NCBI GenBank assembly: GCA_016209865.1
Contig: JACQVL010000239.1
Location: 1-8,043, forward strand
Direction of reading: 5' to 3'
From: Candidatus Latescibacterota bacterium
GTDB lineage: Bacteria; JAAXHH01; JACQVL01
Length of the DNA stretch: 8,043 nucleotides
A program made the position numbers and the translations under genes. Positions 1-5,327 of this stretch are shown one piece after another. Below the pieces are notes generated by a model. That model ran no database searches. It had not been told where the DNA came from and worked only from the letters and a program-made list of their open reading frames with translations. Position 1 is the first letter of the stretch, and every line of letters begins with the position of its first letter.

Positions 1-1
1 G

Positions 2-1450
2 CTCGACCCGGCCCGCCGGCACGACCTGGGCGCGCTGAGCTTAGAGTACCTCACCCGGTCGAAGCGAGCGATCGAGGGTCTGATCGGGACGGGCAAGAAC
101 CAGCGGACGATGGCGGAGGTGCCGGTCGATGCGGCCAGCCGGTACGCCTGTGAGGACGCGGACTTGACCCTGCAGCTTCGCCGCGTCCTGGAGCCGCGCC
201 TGGACGAGCACGGCCTCAGGTTGCTCTTCGACCGGGTTGAGATGCCGCTTCTTCCGGTCCTGGCTGAGATGGAACTGGCGGGCATGGCGATCGATGTCCC
301 GTTCCTGGAGAAGATGTCCCAGCAGTTCGAGAACGACCTCGGCCAGTTGATGGGGGAGGTTTACCGCATCGCCGGGACGGAGTTCAACATCAACTCGACG
401 AAACAGCTTGGCGAGGTGCTGTTCGAGCGGCTCAAGCTGCCGCACGGGCGAAAGACGAAGACCGGGTATTCGACCGACGTGCGCGTCCTGGAAGAGCTCG
501 CCGTCGAACACGAGTTACCGCAGAAACTCTTAGACTACCGTCATCTGTCGAAGCTCAAATCGACGTACGTCGACGCTCTCCCCCGGCTGATCAACCCGCA
601 GACCGGGCGGGTGCACACCTCGTTCAACCAGACGGGCACGGAGACCGGGCGGCTCAGCTCGAACAACCCGAACCTGCAGAACATCCCCATCCGCACCGAC
701 GTCGGCCGGGAGATCCGCAAGGCGTTCATCCCCGGCGCCCCGTCTCACGTCCTCGTCTCCGCCGACTACTCGCAGGTCGAGCTCCGGTTGTTAGCCCATC
801 TGTCGGGGGATGAGCAACTCCAGGCGGCGTTCCGGACGGACGCCGACATCCATACGCGCACCGCCGCGCTCGTCTTCAACATCCCGGAGGGGATGGTGCC
901 GGCCGACCTGCGCCGGCAGGCGAAGGTGGTCAATTTCGGGATCATCTACGGGATGGGCCCGTACGGCCTGGCCCAGGCGCTGAAGATTTCGCACGAGGAC
1001 GCCAGGCGGTTCATCGAACGCTACTTCGCCCAGTACCCAGGGGTGCACGCCTACATCGAACATCTGAAGCAGGAAGCGCGGGAGCAGGGGTACGTCACGA
1101 CGCTGTTGGGCCGCCGGCGGTACATCCCGGAGATCACCAGCTCGAACTTCCAGCGCCGGGAGTTCGCCGAGCGCGCGGCCATCAACATGCCCGTCCAGGG
1201 GACGCAGGCCGACCTCATCAAGGTGGCGATGGTGCGCATCCATGATGAACTCCGCCGCCGTGGCCTGTCCGCGAAGCTCATCCTGCAGGTGCACGACGAG
1301 CTGGTGTTCGACGCGCCGTCAACCGAGGCGGCTGAGGTGTCCGAGATGGTAAAAACCCAGATGGAACGGGCGTTCGAGCCTGACATTCACCTGAGCGTCC
1401 CGATCAAGGCCGAGGTCGGCGTCGGGAAAGACTGGCTGGAAGCGCATTAA
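2..1450 (+). CDS. polA: DNA polymerase I, C-terminal part (5' end outside window)
   Basis: Family A DNA polymerase, which fills gaps in repair and replaces Okazaki primers. The reading frame is open from base 2, so the true start, the 5'-3' nuclease domain and most of the 3'-5' exonuclease domain lie upstream; 482 residues are visible. Fragment residues 44-58 hold the last exonuclease motif (YACEDAD; Y48 and D52 match the Tyr-x3-Asp of proofreading enzymes), so proofreading may be intact, though the earlier exonuclease motifs cannot be seen. The polymerase domain has motif A DYSQVELR (catalytic Asp at about 255), motif B RRQAKVVNFGIIYG (304-317; Lys308, Phe312, Tyr316) and motif C QVHDELVFD (Asp about 432). 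Phe312 is at the position where Phe rather than Tyr disfavours dideoxynucleotides (family knowledge). The gene ends with TAA just before an 8-bp repeat array and coaE. Confidence 0.97.
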   Translation, partial: LDPARRHDLGALSLEYLTRSKRAIEGLIGTGKNQRTMAEVPVDAASRYACEDADLTLQLRRVLEPRLDEHGLRLLFDRVEMPLLPVLAEMELAGMAIDVPFLEKMSQQFENDLGQLMGEVYRIAGTEFNINSTKQLGEVLFERLKLPHGRKTKTGYSTDVRVLEELAVEHELPQKLLDYRHLSKLKSTYVDALPRLINPQTGRVHTSFNQTGTETGRLSSNNPNLQNIPIRTDVGREIRKAFIPGAPSHVLVSADYSQVELRLLAHLSGDEQLQAAFRTDADIHTRTAALVFNIPEGMVPADLRRQAKVVNFGIIYGMGPYGLAQALKISHEDARRFIERYFAQYPGVHAYIEHLKQEAREQGYVTTLLGRRRYIPEITSSNFQRREFAERAAINMPVQGTQADLIKVAMVRIHDELRRRGLSAKLILQVHDELVFDAPSTEAAEVSEMVKTQMERAFEPDIHLSVPIKAEVGVGKDWLEAH

Positions 1451-1453
1451 ACA

Positions 1454-1503
1454 ACGTTTGCACGTTAGAACGTTCGAACGTTGAAACGTTAAAACGTGCT
1501 AAC
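1454..1503. repeat. 8-bp tandem repeat array, consensus ACGTTNNA
   Basis: ACGTT recurs exactly every 8 bases at 1454, 1462, 1470, 1478 and 1486, followed by a decayed copy (ACGTG) at 1494 and ACG at 1502. The five core bases are constant and the other three vary (TGC, AGA, CGA, GAA, AAA). Most units contain the palindrome AACGTT. The array fills the whole gap between the polA stop and the coaE start. It also supplies a spurious upstream GTG (1496) in the coaE frame. Confidence 0.9.
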
Positions 1504-1516
1504 GGGGGGTGCGGCC

Positions 1517-2140
1517 GTGGTGGTGGTCGGCGTCACCGGGGGGATCGCGACCGGCAAATCGGTCGTCTGCCGGGTGTTCGAGGAGCTCGGCGGAGTCGTG
1601 ATCAGCGCGGACCGGGTCGGGCACGAGGTGCTCGGCCGGGCTGACGTGCGCGACCGGCTGATCGAGGCGTTCGGGCGGGACATGCTCAGCCCGGACGGGA
1701 CGGTGGATCGCCGGACGCTGGGAAAGTTCGTCTTCGGCGACCCGGCGGCGCGGGAGCGATTGAATCAGATTGTCCATCCATCCCTGCTCGCCGAGGTCCG
1801 CCGGCAGATCGCGGCGCTGCGCGCGTCCGGGTTCGGCGGGGTCGTCGTCCTGGACGCGGCGCTCCTGATCGAATGGGGGCCGGCCGGCCTGGTCGACTAC
1901 GTCGTCGTCGTGACCGCCCCGGAAGACCAGCAGATGGCCCGTCTGGTGGAACAGAAGGGATTTTCCGCCGAGGAAGCGGCGCAACGGGTTGCCGCGCAGG
2001 TCTCGCCCCAGGAACGCCTCCGCTGGGCGGATGCGGTGATCAACGCCAGCGGGAGCGTCTCGGAGACGGAGCGCCAGGCGCGGGGGGTGTGGGAAGCGAT
2101 CAATTCCGGTTGTCATTCCCGCGAAAGCGGGAATCTATGA
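1517..2140 (+). CDS. coaE: Dephospho-CoA kinase
   Basis: Catalyses the last step of coenzyme A synthesis, ATP-dependent phosphorylation of the 3'-hydroxyl of dephospho-CoA, in the cytosol. With the GTG at 1517 the protein is 207 aa, normal for the family. It opens with the P-loop GVTGGIATGKS (residues 5-15). Other conserved blocks are ISADRVGHEV, RERLNQIVHP, DAALLIEWG (the usual D-x-x-L-L-x-E) and the C-terminal ADAVINASGS, which varies from the common I-D-N-S-G. I chose 1517 because GGGGGG at 1504-1509 is a plausible ribosome site 7 bases upstream and the P-loop then lies at its usual distance from the N-terminus. The in-frame GTG at 1496 lies inside the 8-bp repeat. The last ten or so residues (CHSRESGNL) are encoded by an inserted hairpin repeat, so the tail is not ancestral. 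Probably co-transcribed with polA and the barrel gene, 13 bases downstream. Confidence 0.95.
   Translation: MVVVGVTGGIATGKSVVCRVFEELGGVVISADRVGHEVLGRADVRDRLIEAFGRDMLSPDGTVDRRTLGKFVFGDPAARERLNQIVHPSLLAEVRRQIAALRASGFGGVVVLDAALLIEWGPAGLVDYVVVVTAPEDQQMARLVEQKGFSAEEAAQRVAAQVSPQERLRWADAVINASGSVSETERQARGVWEAINSGCHSRESGNL
2112..2137. repeat. Short palindromic repeat in the coaE tail
   Basis: ATTCCCGC (2115-2122), loop GAAA (2123-2126) and GCGGGAAT (2127-2134) form a perfect 8-bp stem with a GNRA-type tetraloop, preceded by TGTC and followed by CT. From memory this matches a very widespread bacterial repeat (TCATTCCCGCGAAAGCGGGAATC) that gives HSRESGNL or FPRKRES peptides when translated. Here it encodes the C-terminus of CoaE and ends just before the stop codon. 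There is no T-tract, so it is not a typical intrinsic terminator. Confidence 0.85.
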
Positions 2141-2142
2141 AC

Positions 2143-2149
2143 AAGGAGG
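2143..2149 (+). promoter_or_regulatory. Ribosome binding site of the barrel gene
   Basis: AAGGAGG lies 4 bases before the ATG at 2154 and just after the coaE stop. This is the strongest Shine-Dalgarno match on the plus strand here. It fixes the start of the barrel gene despite its unusual N-terminal coding sequence. Confidence 0.85.
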
Positions 2150-2153
2150 CGGC

Positions 2154-2966
2154 ATGACCGGCCTGCTGGAACGGCTACGACAATTCTCTGCTTTTCTTTC
2201 ACTCTTCATTCTTCACTCCTCACTCTTCGCTCTTTCGACCGCGTCCGCTCAAACGCCCGCGGTCCCGCAACACGAGGAGCCGCCGCCGCAGCAACTCATC
2301 GACCTGCCGACGGCGGGGGTGTTGCCGAAAGGCCATACCAGCCTGACCCTGCGGGTGTTCTCGAACGGGGGACTGTTGGGCGAGCTGTCCGCGGGCGTGC
2401 TGGAGCACCTCGCGCTCGGCTTGTCGTTCGGCGGGGAGAACATCATCGGGACGGGGAAGGTGACCTGGAACCCCCGGCCGGAGGTGGCCATCAAGTATCA
2501 ACTGATCGAGGAGGACGAGCATTTCCCCGCCATCGCGATCGGGTTCGACTCCCAGGGGCTTGGCCGGTACGATGATGTTCTCGACCGGTATCAGATCAAA
2601 TCGAGGGGGTTTTACGGGGTGGCCAGCCGGAATTTCGCGTTCTTGGGAACGCTCGGCCTGCACGCCGGGGCGAACTACAGCCTGGAGAATACGGATGCGA
2701 GCGGGCGGTTCGACCTGTTCGTCGGGGCGGACAAATCGATCAACCCCAACCTGACCGTGCTGGGAGAGTATGATTTTGCGATGAATGATAACAGAGCACG
2801 GGCGGCCGGCTATGGCCGGAAGCGAGGGTATTTCAACGCCGGTGTCCGGTTGATGGTCGGCGGACGGTTGGGGATCGAGTTCGACCTCCGCAACCTGTTC
2901 GATAATCGCGTGGGGACGAGCGCGCCGTCGCGGGAATTGAAAATTTTGTACGTGGAACCGTGGTAG
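2154..2966 (+). CDS. Predicted outer-membrane beta-barrel protein with signal peptide (YjbH-like style)
   Basis: A 270-aa protein with no assigned function. Residues 1-33 look like a Sec signal peptide: a basic start (ERLR), a hydrophobic core of Leu/Phe/Ser and a likely cut after TASA. A short Pro/Gln/Glu-rich segment follows, then DLPTAGVLPKGH. The rest is a run of amphipathic strands rich in Gly and aromatic residues (LTLRVFSNGGLLGE, LALGLSFGGENIIG, FPAIAIGFDSQG, GFYGVASRNFAF, FDLFVGADKSINP). It ends ILYVEPW, a terminal aromatic as expected of a barrel folded by the BAM machinery. The style recalls YjbH-domain proteins common in candidate-phylum genomes; that is from memory. About 12 strands would fit, but I cannot model it. 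The core of the signal peptide is encoded by a 7-bp tandem repeat (2200-2234). It lies 13 bases downstream of coaE with its own strong ribosome site. The stop codon lies inside a 28-bp palindrome. Confidence 0.8.
   Translation: MTGLLERLRQFSAFLSLFILHSSLFALSTASAQTPAVPQHEEPPPQQLIDLPTAGVLPKGHTSLTLRVFSNGGLLGELSAGVLEHLALGLSFGGENIIGTGKVTWNPRPEVAIKYQLIEEDEHFPAIAIGFDSQGLGRYDDVLDRYQIKSRGFYGVASRNFAFLGTLGLHAGANYSLENTDASGRFDLFVGADKSINPNLTVLGEYDFAMNDNRARAAGYGRKRGYFNAGVRLMVGGRLGIEFDLRNLFDNRVGTSAPSRELKILYVEPW
2200..2234 (+). repeat. 7-bp tandem repeat (CACTCTT x5) inside the signal-peptide coding sequence
   Basis: Five adjacent heptamers: CACTCTT, CATTCTT, CACTCCT, CACTCTT and CGCTCTT. The tract is pyrimidine-rich and clearly poorer in G than its surroundings. 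Because 7 is not a multiple of 3, translation shows a 7-residue period (SLFILHS then SLFALS). Gain or loss of a single unit would shift the frame. The copies are imperfect, so slippage today may be slow. Confidence 0.9.
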
Positions 2967-2990
2967 GGGCGCACGATCGTGCGCCCCTAC
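2963..2990. repeat. Perfect 28-bp palindrome between convergent genes (possible bidirectional terminator)
   Basis: The half-site GTAGGGGCGCACGA is followed directly by its exact reverse complement with no spacer, giving 14 complementary pairs. It contains the TAG stop of the barrel gene (2964-2966) and nearly fills the 30-base gap to the thioredoxin stop codon (2997-2999). The position suits a two-way transcription stop, but neither side has a clear T-tract. It also resembles dispersed GTAGGGGCG...CGCCCCTAC elements that I recall from many genomes. As RNA it would fold with the central few bases as the loop. Confidence 0.85.
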
Positions 2991-2996
2991 GGGGTC

Positions 2997-3326
2997 TTAT
3001 GCCGCTAAGACAGCCTCGATCTTCGCCGCCAGATGCCGTTTCGGCGCCGTCCCGATGATCCGGTCGACTTCTGTCCCGCCCTTGAAGATCACCAGACTCG
3101 GAATACTCCGGATGCCGAACTGCGTCGCGGTCTTGATGTTCTCATCCACATCCAGCTTGACCACCTTCAGCCGGCCCTCGTACTCGCCCGCCAACTCCTC
3201 GACGATCGGGGCGATCATCTTGCAGGGCCCGCACCAGACCGCCCAGAAATCGACCAGCACAGGGGTCGAACTCTTCAAGACCTGGCTCTCAAAATCATTG
3301 TCTGTCACTTCTGTCAGATGCGCCAT
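2997..3326 (-). CDS. trxA: Thioredoxin
   Basis: A 109-aa cytosolic thiol-disulfide oxidoreductase, full length for thioredoxin 1. The active site WCGPC is at 31-35 (Cys32, Cys35), preceded by the buried acid Asp26 and by Trp28. Lys57 and the cis-proline in IRSIPS (Pro76) are also in place, so numbering is nearly the same as in the E. coli protein. There is no signal peptide. The ATG at 3326 is supported by AAAGGAG (plus strand 3336-3342) 9 bases upstream. The gene lies 85 bases downstream of arsR on the same strand, and I see no convincing separate promoter in the gap. ArsR control of thioredoxin through read-through is therefore likely, though inferred. Its stop sits 7 bases from the 28-bp palindrome. 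Confidence 0.97.
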   Translation of the reverse strand: MAHLTEVTDNDFESQVLKSSTPVLVDFWAVWCGPCKMIAPIVEELAGEYEGRLKVVKLDVDENIKTATQFGIRSIPSLVIFKGGTEVDRIIGTAPKRHLAAKIEAVLAA

Positions 3327-3411
3327 GAACCGATGCTCCTTTCGTGGACAACGTGTCCGAGACCGACGGTCTACGACGACGTGATGTCCTGGCGTGGTGA
3401 ACGTGTTGCGT

Positions 3412-3693
3412 TCAAGGTTGAGGGGCAGCGCTCAGGGACTCCAGCACCCGCACCACGCGCGGGTCTCTGATCGAATAGCAGATCCGGTTCCCCTCCCGGC
3501 AGCACGAGACGACGCCCGTGTTCCGTAAGATCGCTAAATGCTGGGACAGGTTCGCCTGCTGGAGGTCGATCAGTTCCCCCAGGCTTTTGACGCACACCCG
3601 CTTTCGCTTCAGAATCTCGACGATCCGGAGGCGAGTCGGGTGGGCCAACGCTTTCAGCAACTGCGCGTGCGCCTCAAAGTCCGTGTCGGGCAT
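3412..3693 (-). CDS. ArsR/SmtB-family transcriptional repressor
   Basis: A 93-aa winged-helix DNA-binding protein. LLKALAHPTRLRIVEIL (12-28) is the family signature, followed by the recognition-helix region LQQANLSQHLAILRNTG (44-60) and the wing with REGNRICYSI (66-75). The start at 3693 gives MPDTDFEAHAQLL, a normal family N-terminus, with GAGG a short way upstream. An earlier in-frame ATG at 3738 has no ribosome site and falls inside the predicted operator. Cysteines are at 34, 64, 65 and 72. Cys34 aligns with the first Cys of the ArsR CxC metal site, but the second is replaced (CVK), so classical arsenite binding looks incomplete. The Cys64-Cys65 pair in the wing is unusual. The gene precedes trxA and has a sigma70-like promoter plus dyad upstream, which suggests autoregulation and a thiol or redox signal. 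The ligand is unknown. Confidence 0.92.
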   Translation of the reverse strand: MPDTDFEAHAQLLKALAHPTRLRIVEILKRKRVCVKSLGELIDLQQANLSQHLAILRNTGVVSCCREGNRICYSIRDPRVVRVLESLSAAPQP

Positions 3694-3726
3694 CGCACCC
3701 CTCGATCCGCATACCGCGAGTTTGAG

Positions 3727-3746
3727 ATATTCAAACATTCGAATAT
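3727..3746. promoter_or_regulatory. Dyad operator ATATTC-N8-GAATAT upstream of arsR
   Basis: ATATTC (3727-3732) and GAATAT (3741-3746) form a perfect 6-bp dyad with an 8-base spacer. It covers roughly +4 to +23 relative to the predicted arsR transcription start, where bound repressor would block transcription. The inner part is ATTC-N8-GAAT, which as I recall is the recognition sequence reported for the persulfide-sensing ArsR-family repressor SqrR. A second overlapping palindrome, GAATATTC, lies at 3741-3748. Confidence 0.65.
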
Positions 3747-3755
3747 TCTAATATC

Positions 3756-3783
3756 AATATAATCTTCGCCACCCCCCTGTCAA
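3756..3783 (-). promoter_or_regulatory. Sigma70-type promoter for arsR-trxA
   Basis: On the minus strand TTGACA (plus 3778-3783) is followed after 16 bases by TATATT (plus 3756-3761). That is a perfect -35 and a -10 matching at five of six positions. The predicted start is near 3749, giving a leader of about 55 bases before the arsR ATG. The -35 box overlaps the stop codon of the upstream sigma54 activator gene (3780-3782). Confidence 0.7.
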
Positions 3784-5327
3784 GGGGTTTTTTCACCCCT
3801 CTCCGTCAGTCCATACTTTTCGAGCTTGCGGTACAGCGTCCGGACGCCGATGCCCAGGGCTTTGGCCACCTTCTCCCGATGGCCGTGGTAGACTTCAAGC
3901 GCGTTGCGGATCATCTCCCGTTCGACGTCATCCATCTTCCCCACGACCGGCCGGGCATCCCCCGGCTCGACGGGGGTGAGCATCCGCGGCTCTGGCCGGG
4001 ATGCGTCAGACGGCACCACAAACTGGCCGGGCAGGGAGAGCGGGAGGCGGTCCTGCAGGGCCGTCCGGACCTCCGCCCGCAGGTCATCGATGTCCGCCCG
4101 GATGGCCAGCAGCGCCTTGTAGATCAACTCCCGCTCGACCTCATCCCGGCTCCGGTTGACCGCCACCGGGAGGGATCGATCCATGACCGGACTCCGGGAG
4201 ATCGACTCAGGCAGATCCTCGACCCGGACTTTGCCGCGTCCGTTCATGGTAATGACCAGACTCTCGATCAGGTTCCGGATTTCTCGCACATTTCCCGGCC
4301 ATTCGTAGTCGATCAGCCAGGCCATCGCCTCCGCCGTGAACCCGGCGAACGGCACCTGATGCTTCTGCGTCGCCTCCGCCACGAAATGGTCGATCAGCCG
4401 GGGAATATCGTCCCGCCGCTCCCGCAGGGGCGGGAGGTGGATCGTGACCACCTTCAGCCGGTAGTACAGGTCGCGGCGGAACGTCCCGTTCCGGATCGCC
4501 TCCTCCAGGTCCTTGTTCGTCGCCGCGATCACCCGGACGTCCGCGTGGACCTGCTCGCTCCCCCCGACCCGCATGAACCGCTGCTGTTCGAGCACCCGGA
4601 GGAGTTTCACCTGGGTCGCTAACGGCATCTCCCCGACTTCGTCTAAGAAGAGCGTCCCGTCGTCGGCTAACTCGAAAAACCCCTTGCGCCGGCCGGTCGC
4701 CCCGGTGAACGCGCCCCGCTCATGGCCGAACAACTCGCTCTCTAAGATCCCCTCGGCGATGGCCGCGCAGTTGACCGGGATGAACGGCCCGTTCCGCCGG
4801 GTACTGTGCTCATGGATCGCCCGGGCGATCACGTCTTTCCCCGTCCCGCTCTCCCCGACGATCAGGACGAGAATCTGCGTCGGCGCGACCTGGAGCACCT
4901 GCTCCATCACCTGGATCATCTTCTCGTTTTTGCCGATGAACTGGAATTCGCGCAGGAACTGCTGGCGCATCTGGAGGACGCGCACTTTGTCGAGGAGTTC
5001 CGCCGGGTCGACCGGCTTCTCGGCGTAGTCGTCCACGCCCTGTCGGAGCGCCTGGGCGGCCGACTGTCCCCGCCGCTGCCGGGTGGTGAGGATCACGTCG
5101 CAGTCGGGGTTCTTCTTCTTCAGCGTCCGCAACAGCCGCTCCGGTTGGATGTCGGTCAGCCCCAGGTCGAGCAGGATCAGGTCGGGCGTTGCCTCCCGCA
5201 TGACCTGGAGCGCCGCCGTCCCGTCCACCGCTTCCAGGACGGTGTACCCTTCCGGCCGGAGCGTCTCCGCCACCAGCCGCCGGCTATCCTGTTCGCCGTC
5301 GATGACGAGGATCGTCCAGGGGTTCAA
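3780..5327 (-). CDS. Sigma54-dependent response regulator (NtrC family), 515 aa
   Basis: A transcription activator that uses ATP hydrolysis to open sigma54-RNA polymerase complexes. Residues 1-120 are a receiver domain with the phospho-acceptor Asp54, Thr81/Thr82 and Lys104. The usual second acid after Asp10 is Gly11 (VIDGEQD). The AAA+ domain (about 130-376) has Walker A GESGTGKD (158-165), the sigma54-contact loop GAFTGA (205-210), Walker B TLFLDEVGE (225-233), arginines in FRRDLYYRL and WPGNVREI (343-350). A long linker (377-464) contains DEVERELIYKALLAIR, then a Fis-type helix-turn-helix VAKALGIGVRTLYRKLEKYGL (487-507). The start is TTG at 5327, supported by AAGGAG (plus 5335-5340) 7 bases upstream. 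It overlaps the upstream 561-aa activator by 44 bp, so the two are translationally coupled. No sensor kinase is in the window and the target genes are unknown. Confidence 0.95.
   Translation of the reverse strand: MNPWTILVIDGEQDSRRLVAETLRPEGYTVLEAVDGTAALQVMREATPDLILLDLGLTDIQPERLLRTLKKKNPDCDVILTTRQRRGQSAAQALRQGVDDYAEKPVDPAELLDKVRVLQMRQQFLREFQFIGKNEKMIQVMEQVLQVAPTQILVLIVGESGTGKDVIARAIHEHSTRRNGPFIPVNCAAIAEGILESELFGHERGAFTGATGRRKGFFELADDGTLFLDEVGEMPLATQVKLLRVLEQQRFMRVGGSEQVHADVRVIAATNKDLEEAIRNGTFRRDLYYRLKVVTIHLPPLRERRDDIPRLIDHFVAEATQKHQVPFAGFTAEAMAWLIDYEWPGNVREIRNLIESLVITMNGRGKVRVEDLPESISRSPVMDRSLPVAVNRSRDEVERELIYKALLAIRADIDDLRAEVRTALQDRLPLSLPGQFVVPSDASRPEPRMLTPVEPGDARPVVGKMDDVEREMIRNALEVYHGHREKVAKALGIGVRTLYRKLEKYGLTERGEKTP

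Noticed and set aside
791-1294. Long open frames antisense to polA and coaE.
   Set aside because: They are complements of strongly conserved coding sequence in a high-GC genome, their proteins are Arg/Pro/His-rich with no recognisable domain, and the sense frames are certain.
1496-1516. Upstream GTG (1496) as the coaE start.
   Set aside because: It comes from the last decayed unit of the 8-bp repeat. The GTG at 1517 has a better-placed G-rich site and gives a normal CoaE N-terminus.
2963-2990. Insertion sequence end or attachment site at the palindrome.
   Set aside because: There is no transposase or integrase, no target duplication and no second copy in the window.
3694-3738. Upstream in-frame ATG (3738) that would lengthen the ArsR protein by 15 residues.
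   Set aside because: It has no ribosome site, lies within the dyad operator about 11 bases from the predicted transcription start, and the extra residues do not look like the family.
3774-3793. Terminator-like CCCC-TGTCAA-GGGG-TTTTTT on the plus strand.
   Set aside because: No plus-strand gene leads into it. The stem has only 4 firm pairs, the T-run codes for the Lys-Thr-Pro end of the 515-aa activator, and the loop is the arsR -35 box.
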